Below, one piece after another: positions 1-13,100 of a stretch of 64,000 nucleotides of DNA. A model generated the notes under the pieces. That model saw only the letters and a list, made by a program, of their open reading frames with translations, was not told the DNA's origin and did no database searches. The position numbers and the translations under genes were made by a program. Within the stretch, counting starts at the first letter, position 1; every line of letters starts with the position of its first letter. Source of the DNA: Chrysaora quinquecirrha (taxonomy: Eukaryota > Cnidaria > Scyphozoa > Semaeostomeae > Pelagiidae); NCBI GenBank assembly GCA_014526335.1, contig JACTAT010000039.1, forward strand, positions 543,092 through 607,091, read 5' to 3'.

Positions 1-3000
1 TGGAAGTGATGCGTTCTGTCGTGAAAGTCTTGGGCGCAGCAAGTTTCTGCCCAACCCAATTCCTATATTTCCAACAATTAAAAACAATGAAGTATCCTTG
101 CCCTTCTGACTCGAACAGTTGTCTCAATCCTTCTCAATTTCCACAAAATAAAAGCATAGCCCGCTTCGTGGCTCGTAGCGGTGAAAGGCAGCTACATACC
201 CCTCTGACCGGCGCTCCCTGCCTCTGACAGTCGCATCACGTTTTAACTTGGACCTTTCTTGAATTCACCAAAATGTGAAAATACCGTTAAGTTAAAGCAC
301 AGCACGTTTGGTGGTTCCAGCGGGAAGAGGCAGCTACCCCTTTGACTGTCGCGTCGCGATTTCTCTTGGTTCTTCTTTAACTAAAGGCACCAAGTTGTTG
401 AAAATGCATTCACGAAGATTCCGTTAAAACTTTCAGAAAGGCACTGCATAAACAACAACGATTTAGCAAACATCACCAAAATCTTTCATTAAAATTCTTT
501 AACAACATTTTCAAACTTCTTACAAACACATAGAGCCATTAAAACAGTCTTAAAATCAGCAAATAAAGGCAAAGTTTCTAATAACAATGTTTAAAATACA
601 GAAAATACAAGTTTATTTATTCTGCAAGTCTAACTAAAGGCATAGGTCTTCAGGATTACTGTAAACAAAACCGGACTGAAACAATTTTACTTGGTTCTTC
701 TGTGAGAAGCACTATTTTAAACCGAACAAATCAAAACTTCGAAAGTTTATAAAAATCAACAAAGGCTGTATAAAGCTCGAACAGCCCCTGATGGGGTGAC
801 ATCAAATTTTCTATTTACAAAAACACTATGATTACCCCCACAAGCAGCAAGCTGCCAATCAGAGAGTAGATTTTCTAACATCATAAAACTAACTTATATT
901 GTCCCAACGTAGCTAAAATAAGGCCCTGGCGAAACAATAAAACATTCTTTTAGCCACGTCTCATAAAGCAATGTTCATCAAACCATCAAACATTTGAAGC
1001 TTGTTTTCGAAGTGTTTGATCGTTACGTTACAACATAAAACATTGCTGTTAAACATTTGAAACTTGTTTAACAAAATGTTTGATCGTTACGTTGCAACGT
1101 AAAATTGTTGTTAAACATTTGAAACTTGTTTTTTCAAAATGTTTGATCGTTACGTTGCAACGTAAAATTGTTGTTCAACATTTGAAACTTGTTTTTCAAA
1201 ATGTTTGATCGTTACGTTGCAACGTAAAATTGTTGTTAAACATTTGAAACTTGTTTAACAAAATGTTTGATTGTTACGTTGCAACGTAAAATTGTTGTTA
1301 AACATTTTAAACTTGTTTTTTCAAAATGTTTGATCGTTACGTTGCAACGTAAAATTGTTGTTAAACATTTGAAACTTGTTTAACAAAATGTTTGATCGTT
1401 CGGTACAACAAAACATTTTAATTGCAAACATAGTTTTTACAAAAAATCTAAATGAGTAACTCTTAATAGAATCAGTATGAAAATCAAATCGGTTTAAACC
1501 GATCGTGAGCATGCGTAATCATAAATTAAATAATTCCAAACTTTAGAAAATGTAGGGGAACGACTATTTGCAAAGGTGACAGCTTTGTATAATAAGTGAA
1601 ATATAGAAAACGTAGAATTAGAAATTTTCGAAAGAGAAATTGCTTCGCTGAATTAGGTTAAATTTCGTCATGAAAATTTATTTCAAGGAGTATCTTTCGT
1701 GCAAATAGAACGTTTCCTTATCTTATCTAAAAACAAGTGTGTTTGAATACTGAAATTAAACTGCACTGCAATTAAACTACAATCATGGACGAAAATGTTA
1801 AGACAAATGGGATTTTTCTACAATATCGCCCATGAAACAACAAGAAAGTGACAGTTGGGCAAATTTTCATACAAGCAACATTGAAACAGGGGGTAGAGGT
1901 ACTCTCAAAGCAAAATTTGTCTCATAGCATTTTGTCCAAGATTGTAGTTTGGTCAGTGGGGCCGTGGTGGCCCGACACCCCTAGTATTTGCGCAGGCCAA
2001 GGATTCTAATTTTCTAAATCTTAAATGTACGAATCAAAAATCGTGAAATACCTCCAGTCTAGAGCATGCCTACTGCCCGCCTACTGCTCTCCGACAAAAA
2101 CAGACAGGGGAAGTTGGGGTTGTAGTACACTCAACATCAAGGAAGCTCCCAAAAGTTCCTTTTTGCACAGTTTGTTATTTCACATGCCAAAAATGCTTTT
2201 TATGCATAACGTGCTAAATATTCAATAACAACACCCACGTTTTAAAAATTTCAAGACCCTCCGACTTTCTTACTTTGGCTACATCATCAGGCCGTCGAGG
2301 GTATTTAAACACACTTCGCAATGCAATATTCATCTATTGATTATAAACATAGAAATTATCATCATGTGAAATTGTTGTTTTTAGACTGTATATTTCTCAC
2401 CCAGTTCAAAGTTATCTATATATACAATCTCTAATATTAGAAGGTAAAGTTTAAATGTTGTAGAAAGAGAGTGCTGGTGAGCAGTTCTTATTTTGCCGAT
2501 CGACCTAGGTATAGTCCAGATAGACACAACACAACAATGCTTTTTATGGGTTCATTTAGTCCAATTAATGTTTCTGAAATGTTTTAATAGTGCAACTTGT
2601 TCCGTGGCACAAAACACTTTCTGCCACTGTCAGTTACCGGGTCAGCCATCTTTGACTGACGAATGACGACAAATTTTGGCGCGAATTAACTCAAAACGAG
2701 GCCACCGAAAATCATTCAAGCCATTGCATATCACAAAATTGAAGATAGTTTTCGCCATAGCCAAAAGAGCAATGTTAGTGACCCACAATTGTTAAAGAAG
2801 CAGCCAGACCTCTAAAAATGGGCTGTCTGCAGGATATTTCGACTCTTTGTTTCGATAAAATTTTGGACACAATTTCGGACTTAGTCCATATAAATAATAA
2901 ATAGCCAAAATACGTGACATATTAGAACTGCGCAGGAGCACACCCATGTTTAGTAGAAATCATTTTTAAATTTAATAACAAATGAAAAACGAGAACGTTA

Positions 3001-3056
3001 ATTATATAAACTTGATGAACAAAGTAATAAAATAAGTGTAATCATCTTAAATATGC
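1..3056. other. 3' flank, no gene seen
   Basis: About 3 kb downstream. Apart from the minisatellite-bearing element at 921-1410 I see no gene, RNA or clear mobile element. The short open frames at 6-227, 1321-1512, 2025-2228 and 3267-3521 have no recognisable content. Confidence 0.5.
921..1410. repeat. 61-bp minisatellite inside a MITE family 2 element
   Basis: An AGGCCCTGGCGAAACAATAA start (921) leads into about seven units of 61-63 bases, each with AAACATTTGAAACTTG, ATGTTTGATCGTTACGTTGC and AACGTAAAATTGTTGTT. Units alternate between a GTTTAACAAAATG and a GTTTTTCAAAATG variant. Confidence 0.85.
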
Positions 3057-3631
3057 TTTATTAAATACTAAACCTAACAAAATTAGTGTTTTTATCATCA
3101 AAATTGAATCGAAATCGTGATACTTCTTAGAGTCAAGATCTTTGATGTGTAAATTTAAAATCCCAGTCAAATATTTCGCTTTTTGAGCTAACTGGGGTTG
3201 GCGGGGGGATATCTGTCTAAAAATTTTCGGTAAAAATTTAAGGTTTTTTTAACGTGAAAATTCTTCATGGGTAGTCTAGTTTTTACAGATTCGATTTTCG
3301 AAAAAGGCCTGTTTTACAAAACCTTCTGCTCGTTCCTAAAGACGCTACGTTTTCAGAACCTTAAACACATTTTCCCAGGCCTTGAAAGATGTTTTAGAAA
3401 GGAAGATGTTTCGTTTTTGAAGACATCAAATAACACCCCCAAAAATGTCATATATCAAAAATTATTTCTGTCATGTAGCTGCCACCCTGAAAATTCACGT
3501 CATCTCGTACATATTGAATAGTTAAAAATCTTTTCAGGGGGTGATGAATTATTTTAGTAGCCTAGATATCTGTAGAGTCATTCTAGGCTGTCTTCTTAAA
3601 ATCTGTTCCTATCTTAAAAGGATAAAAAAAT
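3057..3631 (-). other. Putative 3' UTR and poly(A) signal
   Basis: The first AATAAA I find on the minus strand after the stop is at 3057-3062, giving a 3' UTR of roughly 0.6 kb. Single-motif evidence only. Confidence 0.35.
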
Positions 3632-4167
3632 TTATAGTTCATACGTATTCCTTGTCTGTGTTTCCACTTCTTTGATCAAAATCTTCAAATCACGCTCCAA
3701 TCTTCTGGTTTCATTGGGATCCAACGGGTCTCTTTCGCAATAATTGTCGTTTTCATCGTCCGAATTATACGATGTCTCGGTCATGCCATCGGCAGCATCC
3801 AAACCACTGATCTCGCTTGGCAGCATTCGTCGACGCTGAAGTCGGTATGGAATGTCATCCGTCTCAGAAAATGCCATGCTCAATGAAGGCCGAGTGCATG
3901 TGTCAATATCCGAGGGGCATGTCTCTGATGGTGGGGCAGGGTAATCCCCACCAAGCATATCTTGTAAATACAGGGAGTTCGTATCAGCTTCCAATGTCAA
4001 TGAATATCTATTATTGAAATCGTGAGCCGTGAGACGAGTGTTCAGTGCTTCATACGGCTCCAAAAGAGAGCCATCAGAGCCTCGAGTTGACCCAGAGGCT
4101 CGCTTTATTGTTGGAGATCTTTCAGTAGTAGCAGCAGGAACATCAAGTGTCCTCTGGTGATGACCTA
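3632..4167 (-). CDS. FAT: FAT-like exon 17: cytoplasmic C-terminus
   Basis: 536 bases from a TTTTTCTTCAG acceptor to a TAA stop at 3632-3634, in phase with exon 16. Acidic and serine-rich (E-T-S-Y-N-S-D-D-E-N-D-N-Y), ending with a charged, probably helical stretch (R-R-L-E-R-D-L-K-I-L-I-K-E-V-E-T-Q) and C-terminal T-Y-E-L. Y-E-L fits a class II PDZ-binding end by pattern, which is an inference. I do not recognise this last part from vertebrate FAT proteins. Confidence 0.88.
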
Positions 4168-7100
4168 CTGAAGAAAAATATTCAAGAATTGGTGAGTGCA
4201 GCGTAAAATATATTTCTTCTCGCTGCTGTTCATTACTACTTTGAAAGCAATTATGAAGCACTATTATGAAGATATGTAGAAACAGCATGCTAAAAAATGG
4301 CAGGACTGAAATCGATTTTCAGACAATTTGATGCTTCTCTGATCTACACAGTTTTATCTGAATGTGTGTAGACAGGTTGTTTTCCGTGACCGAAACCTTC
4401 AAGATTGTTTTCTTTTCCTTATCACATAAAAGTTTGCTAGCAGGAAAATTTACAGATGAGATAAAATTTGGGAATGGAAATATTTCGGAAGGTGAGATTT
4501 TTAGATTCCGAAATTTTCAGACTTCAAGTTTGTCCTAAATTTTACCAACCATAAATTTTGGGAATTAGATGTAGATGATAGGAATCAAGTTTGTTTCAAA
4601 AGTTTACATTTCTTAAGGAAAGTTACTGTCAGAAAATTAATCGACTACATAACTAGCCGAATAGTAACACGTAAGACCACCAAGCCCAGAGGGCACATAT
4701 TCCTTAAAATCTAATGAGAATGTCATTATTTGATGGTTAATGGTTAATACTAATTAAAGGAAATAAAAACCACTAACATACCAGTTGCGTCAGTTACTTT
4801 TGGAGAATCTTCATACCCAAGATTGTACGTCAGTCCCATTCGACTGCCTTCTTTCGATCCGGTACGTTTCGGCTTCGATCTGTTCACGACATCTTCAGGT
4901 ACTTCACTATAATCCCAATGATACGGTCCATTGAGACGATCACCGCTCTCGCTAACATCCGACACACTGCCCTTTCCATCGACATCAAGTGCACTACCTC
5001 TAGTACTGCTGTAGTATGATTCGACACGCATCACATTCGGCCGCGCTTTTGATAGAGTCTCATTATCAGGTTGAGGCTTTTTGATGTAGGATTCTTCATC
5101 TGACGATGTTGGCGAAGAAGCAATTTGTGATGGATCGTACAGAGCGGCAGCCGCACAGTCATCATTAGCATCTTGACGATACTCAGGGGGAGCCTCACTT
5201 GGGTGTATGGTGGGTGGAAATCGATCAAGCTCATAACAAGCATACGGATATTTGACATCAGGTCCTTCTCTTTGGTTATTAGGCGGTGAATACTCAACAT
5301 TCCTTTGACATTTGCGTCGACAGCATACTATCAATATAATAATGAACAAAGCCACAAAGGCAGAGCCAGCAATGTATATGATGGTCGTTAAACTTACTCC
5401 CGTCTGGGGTGCCACTTTAGGATCCTTTGTGTGACAGTTCTTCGAATTTTTACCATCTGTACAATTGCAGAAGTAGTTTCCAATAGTATTAATGCAAGTA
5501 CCGATTCCATAACAAGGGTCTGGTTTAGCAAGACATTCATTAACATCCGATTGACAACGGCTTCCAGTGTAACCTTTACTGCACACACAGATCGGTCCAT
5601 CAAGACGCTCCTCGCATTTCCCACCATGTCCACAAGTATGAAGCTTGCAGTACTCGCCATAACCGCATCGTTTACCCTTTGTACCAGCTGGACATTCACA
5701 TTTGTAATCATAAAGAGTTTTCACGCACTTAGCACCGTAATAACAAGGCGATGACGCGCACGGATCGTTATCAAGCTCACAATTTCGTCCACTGAATCGT
5801 GTTGGGCAAGTACATCGGTATCCCGTACCATCACTAAGGCTAACACACTTGCCTCCATTACGACAAGGGCTACTAGCACACTGTCCACTGAATATCTGAC
5901 ACTGTGCGCCAGAATACGGACCAGTGCATTTGCATCGGTATTCAATGACACCATTTGTTTTGAAATAAGTGCAGATGCCGCTGTTTCTGCATGGATTATC
6001 AGCACACGTTACACGAGGCTTGCAAAGCAATCCAGTATGCCCTGGCATGCATTGACAACTGTAGGCTGACAATGTATTGATACAATCACTGAATAACGGG
6101 CAGCTAGTTGGGCGACAAGCACCCGAGTCTTTACACGATTTCTTCACACCAAATGATCTTCCGCTGGAAACCAGAGAGTTGTTACCATTCCATGGTAGTA
6201 TCTTTCCATTCAGTTTTGCATGACGCATGCAACCATTGAAACCATTCTCTAGAAAAGAAAATTTTGAGTTTTAAAAATAGAGTAAAGGCCTTGTTAAACT
6301 AGAAAACATTGTCGTGCAACTTTTTTTGCATTTTTGTTGATGAAATTGCATATACAGTTGACATCCGTTATCTCGACTGCCCGCTATTTCGAACATTCGC
6401 TATCTCGAATGATTTTCCATTTCCCCTCGTTTTGGTATAAGAGTTTGTATAGAAAAATCATCCGCTATCTCGAACCCCGTTATCTCGAACATTCGCTATG
6501 TCGAACCATTTTCGATTTCCCATGGAGGAAAACCTGCTCTTTATCTCGAACTTTGCTAAATTTTCTGCTGAACTGGATATAGAGACAGGCCAAAAATATG
6601 TATAAGTTCGCCTAGCGGAGCAGGAATGGCAGCAGCTAAGTGATATGCTGCCCATGCATACAATAGATGAAGCTGTTCTCTTTCGAGATGTGCTGCACCG
6701 CCATTATCTCAATTTCACCAATAGTAGGGATATTAAAAGCAGATGAGCTTTGACTCCTATGTAAAAAATACCAGACTAATTTGATGAAATTTGGGATCAG
6801 TAACCCTGCATGTTAATAGGGGTTCCTTCTCTGACTTAAAAACTATAATTTTTTATGTTTATATGGGGCATCCGTTATTTCGAACATTCGCTATCTCGAA
6901 CAAATTTCAGTTTCCCTTGAGAGTTCGAGATAGCGGATGTCAACTGTACAGCTAAAGCCGTGGCTTAAACTTGTTGACTTTGTTGATGAAACAAATGCTA
7001 CTAATGCAGTTGCTGTGGTTCTGGCGATAGTCGGATAAAAGAAATGGAACTAAAGCAAAAAAACCCAAAATAGCTCCATATATTCTGATATATAATTTTC

Positions 7101-10100
7101 TTCGTCATGTTCTATCTATTCAACATAAGTAAAAGTGACTTTATCTTGCATTCTTTATTACTTACAGTAGTAACTTATCTTATTTTTTCTCTAGTAGTAA
7201 CTGATTTTTTCTACAGTAGTAACTTATATTTTGAAATGAAACTGCCTTCATGACCAGGACTATACGAATCTTCCAAAATTTTAGCTAATTATCTTATGTG
7301 GACTGGACAAATCGGGGATAAAAGCATTTTTAGCAGGCAGAAACACAAGGGTTGAATTGAATTGTCTGTCGACAATGTGGCTAAACTAGAAAACATTTAT
7401 GCGACATACTAAATTACGTGCAATACGTTTGAACATGTTGAAACACAAATGCAACAAATTTTGAGCGACATTTATCATGTGAAACAGTGGCTAAACTAGA
7501 ACACAATACCGCGATATGGTCTATTCTCAGACGTCGGGCAGCAATGTTGTCTAGTTTGGCTAGGCCTCAAGAAATTGAAATTCACATGAAATACCACTTA
7601 CCCGCTTTGCCTGGGATTGTGACACCAGCTCCAAAATAAACTTGATTCCCCTGCATATCTATTTTGACATTTTCGCCTTTCGCTTTGCCGTGTGCTTTGA
7701 ATTTTCCACCATCAAGACTCAGGGTTGCATGATTGGCATTCCGGCTGACTTCAACATCATGCCACCTACCATCATTGACCTGAATATCGTCGATCCGAAT
7801 GATGCCTGGGCCGGTCCCAAAATCAAATTTAAACCGAACTTTGCCTTCGTGAAGCTGAGAAGAAAAAAAAAACTTTAAGTAAACGACTCACTATATATCA
7901 CTTTAATACTCATATATAAGACTTTTCAGAATAATTAAATTGATTTTGCAAAGCCTGCTTACAGTAAGTAACAGTATCTTATGAACACTTTAAACTGACA
8001 TTTAGCTTGGCCTTTTTAACATTCAAACAGCTATTGTGCAAACAGGCTCTTTAACATCTAGCGAGAAATGGGATTTGGCTCTATCAACATTGCGAAAAGC
8101 TTCGAGCTTTTAATATCAGAACAATTGCTGTTGTTGTTACTTTAATTGGAGTAGGCTGCATTTCTAGCTTTTTCAGCTAATTTAGGCCTGCTATTCATGT
8201 CGCATCCAGGCAGGGGACCCCTAGTTTAACGTCCCTTCCGAAGGACGGCAAAGTGAATTGTTTAGTCATCACATGCTCATTGAACTGTTTCTTTCAAATT
8301 GTAAGAGTGGCATACTCCAATGATGGGACTGGAACCTTGACTATATGACCAGAGAGCCTACCACAATTCTATAAGCAAAATAGCCCAGATTGTCGAGTTG
8401 CTCTCCAAGTCATACAGCCAAAGGCTATCCTTCATTTTGCTTCATGCTTCGACTATACAAAGCATTCATCAGTGCCATACATATGTATCCATAATTTCAT
8501 GAGTGAGAGATAAAGAGAACCCTTGAATGTACGATTTCTAGAGTCCCTGCACGATTTTTTTGGACTCTTTAGCTAAATGGAAACGTCTTTGGCTCCTGAT
8601 CATGCATTCAAGGTTCCTATTCAATCAATTGTGGTTAGCCACTTGTGGAAAAATCTATCCTAGCTTTTTGATGAAAATGTATACCAATATTTGTGGTACT
8701 GAAGAAGCCTCAGAGGACGTAGCCGAAAAGTAAGGTAAAGAGAGCCTCGGGCTGTATGCTTTGGGGAGTAAATCGACGATTCCTTGGGCTTTTTTAGCTC
8801 AGTGGAATGGACATTGCTTCTCTGACCATGCAGTAAAGATTCGAATCCCATCAATTGTGATAGGTCATCTGTGGAAAAATCTATCCTTGTGTTTGCCATT
8901 CGTTAAAATATGTACTTGAATACAAGGCGTGAAGTTCACTTCATGTGTTCAGCTCTGATGAAGGCTTTAAGCCGAAACATAAAAAACTCCTTGGCTGTGG
9001 AGGAGACTGGAGGCTGGAAGGACCTCGAGTTAGACTGGTTACTTCATTGCACTGTTTATTAGTGCATTGGAGTAGTTGACTGGCTTGTTGTCTAGAAGAT
9101 CACTGGTTGAAATACCAGTCATAATAAATGTAACTATCGTGGAAGCCCATTTATGATAAAACTTGAATACGAGATAGTGATATCGTATCTGTACCTGTAA
9201 AAAGCAGTAGTCAGCTCCCTTTGCGTAGAACAAATACCCTTCTTTAGCCTCAGTTCTGAATGAAACAGCGATTGACTTGAAGATTGAATCAAAAGATTCT
9301 CGCAGTGCATAACTGACGTAGTCTCTGCCATCCATTTGAATTGCATCTGAATCTGCAAGGAAAGGAATATTGTATAAGCGTTGTAATATTGATTTTATGA
9401 GCGTTAAAAGTTCTCAATTCTATAAGGGCTTTGACCGTGAAAAATAGCTTAGGGTGAAACTATTCACCCCTACTGGTCTGAACCCTTATAAAATAGCACG
9501 CTCGTTAAACCAATAAAAGAGGCGCTAAGATAGTAAAACTTTGCACCTAGACTAAATCTGGGCTTCTTGATTCGAATTCGGTGTCAAAAACTCTATACCT
9601 ACAAATTTTGAAAAATTTCCATAATCCGAGTTGTTCATCGAAAAGGCTTATATTATAGAAACATTTCTTAACCTTCCGGCAAAAAATTTCTGTAGTTAGA
9701 GGTTTCGTATAGAAAAATAGGTGAACTTAAGTTATTTGTTTGGATGGTAAGTAATGTGTTAATAATATGGTTAACTGAAACTTTATATGAAACAATCAAT
9801 AATCTGCTTACCAATATCCTGGTCGCATCTGTACGACGTACCAAGCGGAATGCACTTTTCATCGTGTTTGCATGGATTACTGGTACAAGCTGTTATTCCA
9901 GTGCAGTCGGGGCCTAGTAATAATAAAAGGGATAAATAGCAACATCAGCAAGCAAATAGTTAGAATAGAAGTAGCGAGAATGTGCGAGGGAAATGCATAA
10001 GCGAGTTCTGTTATAGGGAAAGAGCAAAAACCCTCATCTTAGAAACATATTTCTCAAAACCAGGCTGTTCAGCTTCTAAGCAATTCAGGAATATCCACGA

Positions 10101-13100
10101 ATGAACAGGGTGGGGTAATCAATCACTGTGTGTCAGTGCTTTTGAAGAAATGAATAATGTCTTCAATTTGCAATAAACAAGTGGCTTATGGTTCAAGAGA
10201 CGGAAATGGGCATGATTTCAACTGGTATATGGTGAAATTTGAAGAGAAACTCAGCCTGCCGTTACTCATAAGTTGGTTACTACCTAACGGGAGTTTTCAC
10301 TGTATGAAGTTAGTTTGGATCACCCAATAGGTTGCCAAACGCTGCCAATATTTCACAAAATATTAATTTGGCCTACGTTGGGTTAACTGCTGGCTACATT
10401 TAGCCGGAGCCAGGTGATGTTGTATCAGCAAATATCATAGCTTTCCACTTGCTAATTTGTGGAGAATACATCGTTGCAAGCATGGACATTCAAAAGAAAA
10501 ACAAACAAATCATACAAATAAAGGGCAAAAATATGCCTGGACATTGTTTGAAAACTTTTATTCACAAACCTTTGCTTCCATCCAGGCAAAGACAAGCGTA
10601 TCCTTGTTTGACAGTTCGTTGGTCCGGTTTAACTACAGACACGCACTTCTTGTTAAAAGGACAAGGCTCGGCTGCACATTTGTCCGTAACACTGACAATA
10701 AAAGACAAGCCAAGTTTGCGTTCCAATCTCTCTTTGACGATTTCAGTGCTTTTCTAAGACAGTAGGCTTGATAAAACCATTCTGCAAGGAAAAAGTATTA
10801 TTTCATCTCGCTGTTCTCATTTTTACAAAAAAACAACTTAAAACAACTCTTCTGCAAAGTCGTCACAGTTTCATACGTCCACCGTTCTTCCAAAAAATTA
10901 ACTCTACATCAGTGAGAGCTCTTTATGTATAACTTAAACAACTAGACAAAATCTCAAGTCTCGTTGGCTTTGTTGTCTCGCTCTTTAGCTCTATAGCTCT
11001 GCAAAATTAAGTGGTGAATCGAACTTTAGAGACACTGTAAGGCCCTGACCAAATGAGAAAACATTGTTGGTCAAACATTAATTGTTTTTGAAACGGAGAA
11101 AATTTTTTTTTCAATTTTCAAAACATTACTAAACGAATTCTACTTATCATGCAAAAGTGCGGGAAACAGCTAAAACATTTTTTGACGTACTTCAAAGCTT
11201 TTTTCGTGTGACACTCTTCGGAGAATAAAAGTCAGAAACAGACCGAAACAATTGACATAGGCAGAATTTATACAAAGATGCGGATCGAAAAGCACCAATC
11301 AGAAAGATAAACCGAATTGGCATTATACCCGCTTGCTTCCCAACATTTTCCCGCTGTTTCTCACAACTTAGAAATTTTGTACTACTCAAAGATTTATCAC
11401 GCAATGTGACGTGACCAAACGACCAAACATTGACTGCAAAGATAATCTCAAATTCTTGTCCAACAATGTTTGATACTTTTACCACAGCCTAGCAATAATA
11501 AAACAATACACCCTCACCTCATCATTTCTTTTCACAGCAAAAGCTACATCCGTATCAGTAGTAGACTTCACGTTTCTTACTTTTCTTCGTTGATAACGCG
11601 TCTGCACTGCCCAGATAGCAATATTCTCAATCTTTGCAGAGGTAATCAACCTAATATGATTGGCGAAGTCCTTCATTTTACCACGCACAAATTCATCAGC
11701 GGAGATATCAAGTGCAGTTACAACCATGCTGTTCTGATAGAGATCTTCAGAGACCATACTCACAATGATTTTGATTACTGCAGACGCGAAGTACTTGCCG
11801 TCTGATACTTCAACAGCGATTGTGTATATACCCTGCCTGGGCCGGCCTTTGATCATGCCATCAAGGGTCCCAATAGAGAATGTATTGTCATCATTACCAC
11901 TGACGATCTTGAACTGATGAAGGTCATCCTTGTCTTTGTCTGTCACACGTATACGCCCTACAGTGACTAATTCCCCAGGCTTTTTCACTACTAGGAAGAA
12001 TACCGTCGGCTCACTTATAACTGGTCTTTCTTTACTCGCTTTAACAACGTGTAATGTCAAATAACAAAGCGTGCTCTGAGGTGGCGATCCGTTATCCGTT
12101 ACACGAACCACGAACTTGTACGTTGACTTTTCAGATGCTTTTATATCGCCAGTTGCTACTAGGCGTCCCATAACATTACTCTGCTCGATAATGCTAAATC
12201 TTTTATCACCCTCGATGATTGTGTACGTGAAAGGCGCACCATTCTTATCAGAGTCGCGATCTTTGGCCTTCCATGAGAATATATAACCAGGGATAGTACC
12301 CTCTTGAATGATCTTAGTCGCATTTGGGAAGTCAACTTCTGGGGCGTTATCATTCAGGTCAGCAACAGTAACGTCAACAGTGACATCAGTAAATAACGGG
12401 GGAGTGCCTAGATCGTACGCTCGCACACTGAATAAATAATTATCCTTCTCTTCTCTGTCTATTGGTTTCGTTCCAGCAACACTGATCACCCCCGTCATCT
12501 TATCAATTTTAAACGGAACCTCTTGCGCTGTTCTTACAATGCTGTACGACACACGGCCATTATCACCCTCGTCTTCGTCATCAGCAAACACTTGCAGAAC
12601 GAACGACCCGGCTCTAATGTTCTCGTCAATGCTTGTTACATACTTTTTCCTTGAAAATACGGGGGCATTATCATTCTCATCTCCCACGTTTACAATAGCC
12701 ATAACTACAGACGATAATGACGGTAAGCGGCTATATTTTGCCCTGATGCTCAACGTAAAAGACTTTGTTTTCTCATAGTCTAATTTTTTCAATAGCATAA
12801 TTGCTCCGGTTCTTTTACCCAATCCGAACGTGCTTTCATCGCCGGTGACCATATCATATTCGACAGCTTCGTTACTCTTTGTGGAGCCCTTCACCGCCTC
12901 AACTTTCCCGACTAAACGTCCGACTTTCGAGTTTTCCGACAACGTAAACACGTAAGAGGCCTTCGTGAATTCAGGTGGTTTGTCGGACTTACTTAGGACA
13001 ATAATGCTAACAGTAGCAGAAGAAGACAATGCCGGATCTCCGTCATCAATAGCTTCAACAGTTAACGAATAATTTCGCTGGTGTCCCTTCTCAAGGGATT

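Larger units (their letters stand above)
6249..7601 (-). other. Intron 15
   Basis: 1.35 kb with a Tigger-like MITE (6355-6946) apparently inserted in an older element whose start AGGCCTTGTTAAACTAGAAA lies at 6290, and more GGCTAAACTAGAA words at 7376-7566. Confidence 0.6.
7855..9194 (-). other. Intron 14 with SINE pair
   Basis: 1.34 kb. The right half (8541-8995) is two SINE-like units in plus orientation, the second with a hammerhead-like tail. The left half shows nothing. Confidence 0.65.

Noticed and set aside
958..1410. CRISPR-like array
   Set aside because: The roughly 61-base units are directly adjacent without unique spacers, in a plainly eukaryotic intron-rich region. It is a minisatellite.
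5394..6005. Open frames on both strands over the EGF exon
   Set aside because: They are shadows. Only the minus-strand frame with six-cysteine EGF spacing is coding.
6458..6720. Transposase remnant inside the Tigger-like MITE
   Set aside because: No frame longer than 65 residues and no helix-turn-helix or DDE motif that I can recognise.
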